In this document: positions 1 to 9,403 of the stretch, piece after piece
How the letters are laid out: every line of letters starts with the position of its first letter
Position numbering within the stretch: position 1 is the stretch's first letter
From: Planctomycetaceae bacterium
GTDB taxonomy: Bacteria > Planctomycetota > Planctomycetia > Planctomycetales > Planctomycetaceae
DNA: 47,460 nt
NCBI GenBank assembly: GCA_028284485.1
Contig: JANQRQ010000105.1
Span: 1-47,460 of the forward strand
Direction: 5' to 3'
The notes under the pieces: model-generated
Seen by the model: only the letters and a program-made list of their open reading frames with translations
Told to the model about the DNA's origin: nothing
Database searches by the model: none
Position numbers and translations under genes: made by a program

Positions 1-665
1 GTGGTGCGGGTCAATTTGCCGAAGTCCACTTTCGGATTTCGGGATTACCACATGACATTGAACCGGAAGAGTACTTTACAAAGGCTCGCTTCGAGAGCAT
101 GCGGGAGTTTCACTATGATCCCGCGCTTAACTATTGCTTCGTCGACAGGATTACCGGTGGTTCCATTCCGAATAACTTCATCCCCGCGGTTGAAAAGGGG
201 ATCCGGGAACGCATGGAACGAGGTGTGTTGGCCGGTTACCAGGTGCAGGACGTCGTCGTTGAGCTGTTTTTCGGAAAAGACCACCCGGTCGACAGTAACG
301 AGACGGCGTTTAAGACCGCTGCAAGTATGTGTTTTCGCGAAGTTTTCAACCAATCGAAGCCGGTACTCCTGGAACCAATCGTTCAATTGGAGATACTGAT
401 TCCCAGCGATAAGTTGGGTGACATTACGAGTGACCTGAATACGCGCCGCGGTCGAGTGGAGGGTATGGATGGTGCACCGGGTGGATACCAGGTGATTCAA
501 GCGAAGGTTCCGCTGGCAGAGGTCATGACGTATTCGCGATCGCTTTCGAGCATGACGGGTGGCCAAGGATCGTTCACGTTCGAGTTGAGTCACTACGAAG
601 TCGTACCGCCGAACGAACAATCGAAAATCGTTGCTGCGGCGAAAAAAGCAGACGAAGAAGAATAG
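1..665 (+). CDS. Elongation factor G paralogue, C-terminal part (5' end outside window)
   Basis: The reading frame is open from the left edge (first full codon at base 3) to TAG at 663-665, giving about 220 residues. They match the end of EF-G: domain IV begins with GAGQFAEVHF, continues through DRITGGSIPNNFIPAVEKG and VDSNETAFKTA, and is followed by a domain V-like stretch with LEPIVQLEILIP, a RRGRVEGMD loop and SMTGGQGSFTFELSHY. EF-G moves tRNA and mRNA through the ribosome with GTP. The GAGQFAEV form resembles EF-G-like paralogues more than the main translocase, and a different, complete EF-G lies at 26358-28496. The GTPase domain is not visible, so its activity cannot be judged. The next gene is convergent. 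Family call firm; paralogue class inferred. Confidence 0.9.
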   Translation, partial: GAGQFAEVHFRISGLPHDIEPEEYFTKARFESMREFHYDPALNYCFVDRITGGSIPNNFIPAVEKGIRERMERGVLAGYQVQDVVVELFFGKDHPVDSNETAFKTAASMCFREVFNQSKPVLLEPIVQLEILIPSDKLGDITSDLNTRRGRVEGMDGAPGGYQVIQAKVPLAEVMTYSRSLSSMTGGQGSFTFELSHYEVVPPNEQSKIVAAAKKADEEE

Positions 666-782
666 CATCAACCTAGGGTCGAGCGGGGCAGGGTAGCCCT
701 TGTGAAGGATGCCTCCGGATCGCTTGTGTGCGAACAGACGCGTCAGGCCACCACGGCATTCGCAAACGAGGTGGCTGGCTCG

Positions 783-3700
783 TTAGGGCTTGCGTCGTTT
801 TTCGTCACCAAGTGGCTGGTTCCATACCCGGAGCTGTCGTCGAATTTCCGCCAGGCTGATCGGGACAGGCGGCGCCTTGATCGACAGTTCTGACGGTGGA
901 GCAATCTCGACATTCGTCAGTTCGTGCTTGTCGACTTCCTTTTCAAGCTCTTCAAGCCATGCCGGCACTTCAATGGCCGAACCTGCCGTCCCCTTCAGAT
1001 AGGAATCGACCTCTGATCTCAATGCCAGGAAAGCCGAATTAAGGTCCTGGTCGGTTTTGGCCTCACGCATCGCCTGGGGAACCATGGCAAGCATTCTGTG
1101 TACTGCGAGCGGCTTGACGAATCGTTCGTTCAGGCGATCGGCAATAAACGGCAGCCGAACGCCATAGCGATCTTGAAGTTTCCAGAGCTGTTGTAAGTGG
1201 GCTTCAGCGGCGGTGGATGATTTATTCTCGAATACCGTTTCCCAAATCGACGTTGCCTTACGCCGTCCTGACCGTGCGAGCACCTCATGGGCGAGACCAA
1301 TCGGCGCAAAGTTCCAAGCATCTCGCTCATACTTGGCTTCGGCTCGCAGAAAGTCCAGAAAGCAGAAGAACATCTCGCCGTAGTCGGATTGCGTTGTTGT
1401 TGTATTGTATTCTAGAAATCGATCGAATTTATCGACCACGGAACCGTAGATCAGTTCCAGCAGGCGAATGACTTTTAGGGGATCCGCATCACCGTTTTCT
1501 AAATCCCTAAGTAACGGGTTGGGATGCAGCGGATCTTCGTTTTCATCGAGATAGTTGATAAAGGAGTCGATGCCGTCATGGAGAATTGCTCGGACATTTC
1601 CCAGTGTCAGCATTTTTGCGTGAAATAGATCCGAACCATATTGCTGAATGAATAATTGGACATCCTGCCAGATTTCTTCATCGTCTAAACCTTCGACCGT
1701 TGAAAGTCGCATCGACCGACTGTGCTTCATCCACTGCCCGAGGTAGTGGTCGACAATTTCACCCACGACATCGACAAGTTCGTCGTCAATGGGTTGTTCA
1801 GATTCCCACTCGTTTGCTGATTGGACGACGAATTCCAATGTTGACCGGAGCGCAGTTCGAAAAACCCGATCAAACTCGGTGACGACGACTCCCTCAGGGC
1901 GGGAGTGATGCTCCATCCGATAGGCTGTTCGCAAGACGTGCCATGTCTCATTGAGCATGCCTAATTGGGGGAGCTGTGAGAGCAAAAACCGCATATCGGT
2001 TTGCAGTGTTCGGGCAGTCAGAATCTGAAAGGGATGTCCTGAGCTTTCGAGCGGAACGTACAACAATGGTTTTCGCGAAAACCGTTTCAGAAGACCAGGA
2101 AGCTTATTGCGGACTTCATCCAAGTTTCGACGGAGTATGGCGCGATAAACGTCGACGACTTGACGCTCCTCTGCCGAAAGTAGTTCGTTTGTATCGTTCT
2201 CAGAAAGGCATCCGGCCAGCACGCGTTCTGCAATTCGACAATTGATATGGGTCGCAATGATCGAATGCATGAGGAAGAACCGAGTCTGAAGCTGCAAATC
2301 GTATTCAACGTTCGAGTCATGGTCCCCGAGCGGTTCGGGAATCTCAAATTCCCAAATTGAAAGCAGTAGTTGGCTCAGATCTGATTGCATCGCCCGAGTA
2401 CGGTTGAACCACTCTCGCAGAACACTGCTGTCGATTGGCTCATTGACGGGCTGTCCAGGCGAAGCCTCGCTGCCTTGGTTTCTGATGAAGTACGCCGCCG
2501 CGATTTGCCAAAGCTGTGCCAGCGTAATAAGAAACCTCAGCCGGGGTTCCAAATGGCGACTAATCATGTCGAATTCGGTATTCGACGGGGCAAATCCTCC
2601 TTCGAGCATTTCACCCGGATTGCCGTCCGATGCGCTATCCCGATAGACGATACCGTCGTAGGCGGCTTCGAATAGAGCGTCTTCGTCTTCTTCTTCGTCG
2701 TCCTCATCCTCGTCTGCAAATGAGTCGATCAACTCTTCGATGCTGTCCTCGTCGTAAAATTCGTCGGCACCAAACGAATCGCCGATGGATGGAACGAGCC
2801 AGAATGAGCCGGCGTTGGCCTCCAAGTAGTCGAACATTCTGCAGATCGTTTTCCAGCGAGTCGATTCTGCTTCAGGCCATGCGTCTTGAGACGTCACGAG
2901 ATTCATCCATGTGAGAAGCAGGGGATGAAACGAATGTGGTCCCGATTCCAGACCGACGTCTTCGCCTTGGCTGAGCCATTGCATCATGAGGCCCATCGCG
3001 GCGACGTAATCCTGCTTTTCGAGCAAGGCGCTCACGACTCGTGCATACGCCTTCGGTGATTGAAACGATTCGACATGGCCTCGCCAAAAAGAGATGTCAC
3101 CGGCCGACTCTCCGGCCGCACGCCACTCGGCCAAGGCTTGCGACACATGCACCGCCGACTCCCAGCTTTCGACACCGGGAACGTCCGGGAGATCTTCGAT
3201 GACGCCGATTGCAAATCGATCCCAATACTCTGCCAATCGACGAAACCGGGTGGAAAACGCCTTTGCGTGTTGGTCTTGGCCTAAGGCAGCAGCCTCAGCC
3301 AATGCCCGAGAATAGACATCGAAAATGCTGTCCATAATTTCCAGCAACATTTCGATCCGCTGATCCGGAATACTGTCCTCTCGAGACGAGAACAACGGAA
3401 ATTGGCCATGAAATCCGAGAATGTTCCACGGATCAACAAACGCACCGCTACCGATTCCCCGATTCAAATACTCTTCAATTTCGACGAACAATTGTTCGAC
3501 CTGATCCAATTTTCCGGCTTCGAGTAGGTGATGGCAGTCTGTAATTCGGCACTGGATTTCACACTCCATCCGGGTCGACAAGGCGGGGATGATTGCAGCT
3601 TGCTCGCGGCTTTCGTCTGCAAAACCCATTTTGGAGTACAGCTTGGCGAGATGGCGATGTTGGACCTGCTGAGATCCGTACTGGGCCAAATGCAGATTCA

Positions 3701-4790
3701 GATACTGTCGCACATGACCAAATGGCTGCTGGACGGTGGCTGCCGCCTTTTCGAGTCGCTTGGCACGTTGTCCCGATACTGATTTCATCAGTTCGTCGTA
3801 GAAGTAGTCACGCTGACGTGCGACGGCGGGCAAAAGCGATGTCAGCGTAACATCGGAGCTATGTGTTTCGGGGCCTGCGCCGCTGATCGAGGAGGCCATT
3901 AGGATCGTGCCGCACAGGACTGCCGCTGCATCGTGCAGCAATTCTTCTGCAGGTTCGTTGGAATGCTCATCCATCCAGTTGAGCATGGCGTCCAGAATGA
4001 TTGCTCGAACGACGAAACGACGGTAGTACCCCTTCGTGTCAATCAGATGGGGATCCCACTCGCCGAACATGTAGTTCGTGCGTTTGTTGACAGGATGATT
4101 GTGGTCATGAGCGCGCACGTCCAAACAAAACTCATCCATTCGATCGATATCAAAATGCGACGCGGACAAGAGAGAACGGTCCGTTCGACGCAGGAACTCC
4201 AACGTTTGTTCGACCAATTCCTGATAGCGACCGACGGCCACGCCGGAGTCGCGAAGGTATAGCGGAATCGGGCAGTAGCGCTCGTGCTCGTAAGCTTGCA
4301 TTTTCTGCCCGTTTTCCAATACAGCGACGGGGCGGAATCCGACGAAGTGATTCAGTCGGTCCAAAGCCGATTCGATGATCCGTTCGGTCTCTGTCCAGGG
4401 AGGTCCTTCAGCGAGGACGACTTCAAATAACCGCGTGAGAAAGAATGGTTGCTGAAGCTCTTGGTCCGATAAATGGAACAAGAGGTCGCTGTGAAACTTG
4501 CGATAGGCCGGCCACAAACGGTCAAAGACAATCTCGATAGCCGCCTTAGCTTGCTCTGAGTTTTCAAACGCCGGCGATGACGTACTAACGTTTGATAGGT
4601 GCGCTAGCAATAGGTTGCGTATGCGATCCCAAGGAGAATTCGAACCGGCGGATGCGTAAACAGCGTTGATGTTCTTTCGAAATGCCGCATCGGCACTTCC
4701 GTTCGAGAAATTCAAATATCCAAGAATCTCGGTCACGGTGGAATCGTCGGCCCACTGCGACTCGTCATCTTGATTTTGGTGAGTTGTCAT
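783..4790 (-). CDS. Large conserved-looking hypothetical protein (1335 aa)
   Basis: This is one uninterrupted frame of 1335 codons, taken from the ATG at 4790 (MTTHQNQDDES). An upstream non-ATG start would add 17 residues that look like non-coding sequence. I do not recognise a family. The protein seems almost wholly alpha-helical, with many Leu/Ala/Glu-rich segments resembling degenerate TPR or HEAT-like solenoid repeats. There is no signal peptide or membrane segment, so it is probably cytoplasmic. Near residues 700-720 there is a very acidic tract (ADEDEDDEEEDED). No catalytic motif is seen. The gene is convergent with the EF-G fragment and divergent from the universal stress gene, so it is probably transcribed alone. 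A scaffold role is possible but is only a guess. Confidence 0.85.
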   Translation of the reverse strand: MTTHQNQDDESQWADDSTVTEILGYLNFSNGSADAAFRKNINAVYASAGSNSPWDRIRNLLLAHLSNVSTSSPAFENSEQAKAAIEIVFDRLWPAYRKFHSDLLFHLSDQELQQPFFLTRLFEVVLAEGPPWTETERIIESALDRLNHFVGFRPVAVLENGQKMQAYEHERYCPIPLYLRDSGVAVGRYQELVEQTLEFLRRTDRSLLSASHFDIDRMDEFCLDVRAHDHNHPVNKRTNYMFGEWDPHLIDTKGYYRRFVVRAIILDAMLNWMDEHSNEPAEELLHDAAAVLCGTILMASSISGAGPETHSSDVTLTSLLPAVARQRDYFYDELMKSVSGQRAKRLEKAAATVQQPFGHVRQYLNLHLAQYGSQQVQHRHLAKLYSKMGFADESREQAAIIPALSTRMECEIQCRITDCHHLLEAGKLDQVEQLFVEIEEYLNRGIGSGAFVDPWNILGFHGQFPLFSSREDSIPDQRIEMLLEIMDSIFDVYSRALAEAAALGQDQHAKAFSTRFRRLAEYWDRFAIGVIEDLPDVPGVESWESAVHVSQALAEWRAAGESAGDISFWRGHVESFQSPKAYARVVSALLEKQDYVAAMGLMMQWLSQGEDVGLESGPHSFHPLLLTWMNLVTSQDAWPEAESTRWKTICRMFDYLEANAGSFWLVPSIGDSFGADEFYDEDSIEELIDSFADEDEDDEEEDEDALFEAAYDGIVYRDSASDGNPGEMLEGGFAPSNTEFDMISRHLEPRLRFLITLAQLWQIAAAYFIRNQGSEASPGQPVNEPIDSSVLREWFNRTRAMQSDLSQLLLSIWEFEIPEPLGDHDSNVEYDLQLQTRFFLMHSIIATHINCRIAERVLAGCLSENDTNELLSAEERQVVDVYRAILRRNLDEVRNKLPGLLKRFSRKPLLYVPLESSGHPFQILTARTLQTDMRFLLSQLPQLGMLNETWHVLRTAYRMEHHSRPEGVVVTEFDRVFRTALRSTLEFVVQSANEWESEQPIDDELVDVVGEIVDHYLGQWMKHSRSMRLSTVEGLDDEEIWQDVQLFIQQYGSDLFHAKMLTLGNVRAILHDGIDSFINYLDENEDPLHPNPLLRDLENGDADPLKVIRLLELIYGSVVDKFDRFLEYNTTTTQSDYGEMFFCFLDFLRAEAKYERDAWNFAPIGLAHEVLARSGRRKATSIWETVFENKSSTAAEAHLQQLWKLQDRYGVRLPFIADRLNERFVKPLAVHRMLAMVPQAMREAKTDQDLNSAFLALRSEVDSYLKGTAGSAIEVPAWLEELEKEVDKHELTNVEIAPPSELSIKAPPVPISLAEIRRQLRVWNQPLGDEKRRKP

Positions 4791-5209
4791 TGCGTCCCGC
4801 GCTGAGTTTCTATGTCTACCTAAGCACGTCGGTTGAAGCACTCGCGATTCATGGGGCTTCTTGGCGACCAGCGAGTCTGAGTCCGCTTGATTTTATCGAC
4901 TGTCAGTGCCGGTTAAGTAGAACAATCAGATGGAGGTTTTAAAAGTGTCCGGTGTCGCCAAATTTTTCTTGGCCCGTGGTTCGCGCGGCCGACAATTCCG
5001 ATCGTCTACGCGAATCACGAGGAATACGGGAAAATGTGCCGAAATAAAGAGCGGCAATGCCACAATTTAGCCAGTACGGGGGAAAAGCGACGCTTTCCGA
5101 AAGAATTATTCTCTGAAATACTCGGAAATGGAATTTCCTATTTGACCCGAATCCCATTCCGTGGGAACACTGTGATCAGGAATCTTCGGAATACGCTTGG
5201 GAAATAACA
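4791..5209. other. Divergent intergenic region
   Basis: This 419-base gap separates two divergent genes and must hold both promoters. No convincing gene is seen. It contains small palindromes: CTTTCCGAAAG around 5094-5104, and GGAAAT/ATTTCC arms at 5124-5129 and 5133-5138. These could be operators, but nothing identifies a regulator. Confidence 0.5.
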
Positions 5210-5674
5210 ATGATCAGCCTCGAAAAGATTCTGGTAGCTGTCGACTTCAGTGATCATGCCAAGCGGGCATTGGACTATGGTGCCGAGTTGGCGCGCACGT
5301 TTGGCTCGCAATTGATCGTTGGTCATGTTGTTGCGAAACCCGATTTTCTGTCTCAGATTCCGCCTGGGGGTGAAGGGTATTTTCCGCCCAATGCCCAGGA
5401 AATTGCCGCGGATGAAGCCAAACAGGAATGCGAACAATGGTTGAGGCAGGTTGCTGTTAAAGACGCGAAAGCCGTCGTTGTCAGCGGCACGCCATTTGTG
5501 GAAATCATTAAGCTTGCCCGAGCCGAAGACGTTGATTTGATCATTGTCGGAACGCATGGTCGAGGAGTGATCGCTCATGCGCTATTGGGTTCAGTTGCCG
5601 AGAAGGTCGTGCAAAAAGCGTCGTGTCCCGTACTGACGGTTCGCGAGGGTGAGCATGATTTTGTGATGCCCTAA
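5210..5674 (+). CDS. Universal stress protein (UspA family)
   Basis: A 154-residue single Usp domain, the usual size for the family. It opens with KILVAVDFS, the typical first strand with Asp12. It carries the nucleotide-binding signature G-x2-G-x9-G-S at residues 114-128 (GTHG, then GS), followed by the closing strand CPVLTVRE. A protein with this motif is expected to bind ATP and act in cytoplasmic stress survival, though the exact role varies widely in the family. The start is the ATG at 5210, preceded by a weak GGGAAATAACA. It is divergent from the large hypothetical gene and lies 104 bases upstream of the Nramp-like gene, which may or may not share its transcript. Confidence 0.93.
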   Translation: MISLEKILVAVDFSDHAKRALDYGAELARTFGSQLIVGHVVAKPDFLSQIPPGGEGYFPPNAQEIAADEAKQECEQWLRQVAVKDAKAVVVSGTPFVEIIKLARAEDVDLIIVGTHGRGVIAHALLGSVAEKVVQKASCPVLTVREGEHDFVMP

Positions 5675-5778
5675 TGATCGGTTGTTGTCGGTAACCTCTC
5701 AATGCTGCCCGCAGATTCGACGAGATGTAATTCACAAGCTTCCAACGAGTTCCAGACCTTCCGGATCATGGTGAGTGA

Positions 5779-7713
5779 GTGATGACGAACGAAGTTGCAG
5801 AAACGGTCGATTCTGGTCAGGCCCCTCATCCTGGCAATCGCTGGATGCCGCGTTGGAATCTCGGGGATCTCATCGATCCGCCGGTCTTTACTCGCCGAAA
5901 CTGGTTTATGTTGTTGGGACCAGGGTTGCTGATGGGAGGGGCAGCTATTGGAGGTGGCGAGTGGCTGATGGGTCCGCGCGTGACGGCCAAGTACGGCGGC
6001 GGTCTGATGTGGCTGGCGACACTAAGTATCATCGGTCAGGTCATCTACAACATCGAAATCAGCCGTTACACGCTCTACACCGGCGAGCCGATTTTTACCG
6101 GGAAGTTTCGAATGCCGCCGCATCCTTACTTTTGGGTTGTGGCCTATCTATTTCTCGACTTCGGTGCGATCTTTCCCTACCTTGCGGCCAATGCGGCGAC
6201 GCCGCTGGCGGCCATCATATTAAGGAGAATCCCCGATCCCGCCACCGACATGGTTTTGTTACGTGGTTTGGCCTACGGGATATTTCTCGCTGCCATGGTG
6301 CCGCTGGTCTTCGGAGGAAAGATTTACAACGCGCTCAAGGCGATCATGACTTTTAAGATTTTCGTCGTCGTCGGATTCCTGCTCGTGTTGGGGTTGTTCT
6401 ATTCACACGCTGCGACATGGACTGAAATCTTCTCCGGATTTGGAAAGTTTGGAAATGTGCCAATCCGGCGCAATGAGGATCTCAACGGTAATGGGCGACT
6501 CGATCCGGGTGAGGATTGGGACAGGGATGACCACCTTGATGTTAAGGAACCATCCCTGCTCGTGGTGCTCGATTCCGACGGGGATTGGAAGAAAGACTCG
6601 CTCGATTTGAATGAAGATGGCCAGCCCGACCCCACAGTCAACGTTGGGACATTGGAAGCCCCGGAGTTCTGGCCCGATATCAATCAGGACGGAGAGCCGG
6701 ACACCACAGTATTAGTCGATACGAATGGGGACGGTGTTCCCAACCAAGAGTTTCCTGTCGACGGCGATGGCGACGGCAAACCGGATCGATTTATCGATAT
6801 CGATGGAGATGGCATTCGTGACGGAGACAATCTGGAGAACGTCATAACAGCGACGATTCAGGGCCGCAAATTTCCCAGAATCGACTGGACCATGATCGCG
6901 TTCTTGTCTGCGCTTGTGGCGATTTCTGGTTCCGGCGGATTATCAAACACGCCGATCAGCAATTACACACGTGACCAAGGGTGGGGGATGGGACACCATG
7001 TCGGTGCGATTCCAAGTGTTGTTGGTGGCAGGCATCTTCAGTTGTCACATGTCGGTACTGTCTTCGCCGTGACAAAGGACTCACTGACACGCTGGAAAGG
7101 GTGGTACCGGCACGTCCAACGCGACCAACTCGCGGTCTGGTTGCCTGCCTGCTTTTTGGGTTTGGCGCTGCCCAGCATGCTGTCGGTCGAGTTCTTGCCG
7201 CGAGGTACCGATGTCGACAACCAATGGGTTACAGCCACGATGACTGCCGATGCCGTGCAAACTCGTGTTGGTGGAACGGTGGGATTGGTCTTTTGGTTTA
7301 TGACGTTGTTTTGCGGCTTCTTGGTTTTGGCACCTAGTATGGCGACCACTGCCGATGGCCTGGTTCGTCGCTGGGTCGACGCGTTTTGGACGGCCAGCGG
7401 CACGCTCCGGGAGTTGCCCCCTCAAGCGATTCGCTACGTCTATTTTGGCGTGCTATCAATCTACGCGACATTCGGCATGATCATGCTGTCCCTGCAGCAA
7501 CCGGAGACGCTGTTGATCATCGCGACGACAATTTACAACTTTGCTCTTGGGTTCAGCTGTTGGCACACGGTTTGGCTGAACTCCGTCTTGTTGCCGCACG
7601 AATTACGGCCGCACTGGCTGGTCCGCGTAGCGCTGATCTTGGCAGGCACATTCTTTCTGGCCATTGCCACAGTGTCGGCACTGGACAAATGCGGAGCATT
7701 GTACTCGGTTTAG
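5779..7713 (+). CDS. Nramp-like polytopic membrane protein with EF-hand-like insert
   Basis: A 644-residue membrane protein starting at GTG 5779 (or ATG 5782). The N-terminal half has hydrophobic segments in the order of the Nramp/APC fold: LLGPGLLMGGAAIGGGEW near residues 45-62, then segments near 75-92, 118-146, 162-180 and 190-208. Residues about 230-352 are a soluble insert packed with DxDxDG-type loops. The remaining membrane segments run from about 370 to the C-terminus. Nramp proteins import divalent metals with protons. Here the TM1 metal-binding DPGN motif is absent (AIGGGEW is in its place), so substrate and even transport activity are uncertain. Planctomycetes are known to have distant Nramp homologues; this call is by overall pattern. 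Confidence 0.75.
   Translation: MMTNEVAETVDSGQAPHPGNRWMPRWNLGDLIDPPVFTRRNWFMLLGPGLLMGGAAIGGGEWLMGPRVTAKYGGGLMWLATLSIIGQVIYNIEISRYTLYTGEPIFTGKFRMPPHPYFWVVAYLFLDFGAIFPYLAANAATPLAAIILRRIPDPATDMVLLRGLAYGIFLAAMVPLVFGGKIYNALKAIMTFKIFVVVGFLLVLGLFYSHAATWTEIFSGFGKFGNVPIRRNEDLNGNGRLDPGEDWDRDDHLDVKEPSLLVVLDSDGDWKKDSLDLNEDGQPDPTVNVGTLEAPEFWPDINQDGEPDTTVLVDTNGDGVPNQEFPVDGDGDGKPDRFIDIDGDGIRDGDNLENVITATIQGRKFPRIDWTMIAFLSALVAISGSGGLSNTPISNYTRDQGWGMGHHVGAIPSVVGGRHLQLSHVGTVFAVTKDSLTRWKGWYRHVQRDQLAVWLPACFLGLALPSMLSVEFLPRGTDVDNQWVTATMTADAVQTRVGGTVGLVFWFMTLFCGFLVLAPSMATTADGLVRRWVDAFWTASGTLRELPPQAIRYVYFGVLSIYATFGMIMLSLQQPETLLIIATTIYNFALGFSCWHTVWLNSVLLPHELRPHWLVRVALILAGTFFLAIATVSALDKCGALYSV
6466..6834 (+). repeat. 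Calcium-loop-like Asp/Gly repeats inside the Nramp-like gene
   Basis: Codons 230-352 of the Nramp-like gene encode about eight Asp-rich loops: DLNGNGRLDPGE, DRDDHLD, DSDGDWKKD, DLNEDGQPD, DINQDGEPD, DTNGDGVPN, DGDGDGKPD and DIDGDGIRDGD. These look like EF-hand, dockerin or thrombospondin type 3 calcium-binding loops. They interrupt the membrane domain between two transmembrane segments. Calcium binding is inferred from the pattern. Confidence 0.8.
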
Positions 7714-7979
7714 CACGCCGTTTCGCAACGTGTCTGCCGCATGCTTCTCTGTTGTAAATCGTTTTTTGGGATAGGGTTGCGTCTATTCGTTCGCAGTCCG
7801 GGTTGCCATTCGCTCGATTTTCGTCAACCGGAGGTCCGATTAGGTCGATCTTATCAACTATAGCGATTGTGCGCATTTTGGGATGCGACCTCGCCCATTC
7901 CACTGCGGCGCCAGTAGCGTCGCTCATTCACAGACGAGCAAGCATTCGGAAGTTTGCCTCATCACGAACGAGGGCTTCG

Positions 7980-9302
7980 ATGGCTGAGAATAAGACAAAC
8001 GAGTCACAATTGACTGCCAAACGTGATCACAGCACGTCGATGCTGGCTGGCATTCTTTCTTCTCCGCTACTTTGGGGCGCGGGCCTGACGTTTGGCTTTT
8101 ACCAACTGATTTCGATACTGCCGATCCACCGCGAATTGGCGACGCGGTATTTCTGCAGCCACCCTTTGGAATATGTCACTTCTGCGCTCTTCTTCTTGGG
8201 AATCGCCATTCTGGGGATCAAGGCCGTCGGAGTCCTACGGGAACGGAAAGCGTTTCGGATCTCTCTGACTGATTCTGATTTGTCGAGCGAATCGAGCGAT
8301 CTTTCATCCCAGATCAGCAAGATCGAGGAGCGACTTGCACTGATTCCCAGCCATCTCGTTCAGACTCATCTCGTCGAGCGAATTCAAGATATCGTCGACT
8401 ACGTGCGTTCGAAGGGATCGGCCGAAGGATTGGAACAGCATGTTCGGTATCTTGCGGAACTGGCGAGTGACCGGGTTCACCGTAGCTACGCGTTCGTTCG
8501 AACGGTCGCCTGGGCTGTTCCGATTCTTGGATTTTTGGGTACCGTCATGGGCATTACCATCGCGATTGCCAACGTGACTCCCGAGCAGCTTGATTCGTCG
8601 TTATCAACCGTTACCGGTGGCCTTGCGGTCGCGTTCGATACGACCGCGTTGGCGTTGACGCTTTCGCTGGTTCTGGCGTTTGGCTGGTTTGTTGTGGAAC
8701 GATCCGAGCAGCAAGTTCTCGCTAGCGTTGAGGAATTGGCCGTCAAGCAGATTCCGATTCTCTTTCCGCCCCCGGCAGCGGGTGGCAGTCCGTTGGCGAA
8801 TGCGGAAGCCGATGCGGCTCATAATCTGATCGAACGCACCGAGTCGTTAATACGCTGGCAAACGGAGATCTGGCAGGATGCCCTCGAATCGTTGCGGAAA
8901 CGTTGGGTGGAGACTTTAGATCACCAACAGCAGGCATTCGTGCACGCGCTCGATCAGGGAATGTCGTTGACGCTCGAAAACCATTCGTCACAGTTGGAGT
9001 CGGTGCGCGAAGAGTTCCTACAGGGTTACCGAGCCGTTTCCCGTAAAGTCGGTTCCACACTTGGTGAATTGAGTCACATCCAAGCTGGCCAGCAATCGAT
9101 GTTCGATCGTCAGTTTGCGGAACTGCAGCGACACGGCGAGTTGATACTAAAATTCGTTTCCCAGGAGGAACGGTTGCTGCAGGTGCAGGAGCGACTGGAT
9201 GAAAACCTGCAGACGATTCGCAACAGCGACACCTTCGAAGAGACGTTGCAAAGCTTGGGAGCTGCGATCAATTTGTTAACCGCCCGTACAAAAGCGGCCT
9301 AA
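7980..9302 (+). CDS. MotA/TolQ/ExbB-type proton channel protein
   Basis: 440 residues from ATG 7980 (MAENKTNES); the frame is open further upstream but that part does not look coding. Two membrane segments lie near residues 30-50 and 65-90. A linker helix follows, then the conserved channel pair: FVRTVAWAVPILGFLGTVMGITIAI and a second segment with GGLAVAFDTTALALTLSLVLAF. The A-V-P-x-L-G-x-x-G-T-V-x-G pattern is the hallmark of ExbB/TolQ/MotA subunits, which couple ion flow to mechanical work. The C-terminal 170 residues are predicted coiled coil, longer than in ExbB. Two genes with single N-terminal membrane anchors follow immediately and are its probable partners. Confidence 0.88.
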   Translation: MAENKTNESQLTAKRDHSTSMLAGILSSPLLWGAGLTFGFYQLISILPIHRELATRYFCSHPLEYVTSALFFLGIAILGIKAVGVLRERKAFRISLTDSDLSSESSDLSSQISKIEERLALIPSHLVQTHLVERIQDIVDYVRSKGSAEGLEQHVRYLAELASDRVHRSYAFVRTVAWAVPILGFLGTVMGITIAIANVTPEQLDSSLSTVTGGLAVAFDTTALALTLSLVLAFGWFVVERSEQQVLASVEELAVKQIPILFPPPAAGGSPLANAEADAAHNLIERTESLIRWQTEIWQDALESLRKRWVETLDHQQQAFVHALDQGMSLTLENHSSQLESVREEFLQGYRAVSRKVGSTLGELSHIQAGQQSMFDRQFAELQRHGELILKFVSQEERLLQVQERLDENLQTIRNSDTFEETLQSLGAAINLLTARTKAA

Positions 9303-9403
9303 TCAGCGGATTAATGGTGCTTCATCTCTTGCAGTGCTCATAATTCCGCGTCGGCACTACCGGAAGGCGTCCGACCCCCTGAGATCGCAACGGCATTGGA
9401 AAT

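Noticed and set aside
45..671. 208-codon minus-strand frame antisense to the EF-G fragment
   Set aside because: The plus strand encodes clear EF-G domains IV and V; the antisense frame is a codon-bias shadow.
7553..7927. 124-codon minus-strand frame after the Nramp-like gene
   Set aside because: Half of it lies antisense to the Nramp-like gene and the rest shows no recognisable protein features.
7803..7979. Upstream extension of the ExbB-type gene
   Set aside because: The 59 extra residues look non-coding and precede a natural cytoplasmic N-terminus at ATG 7980.
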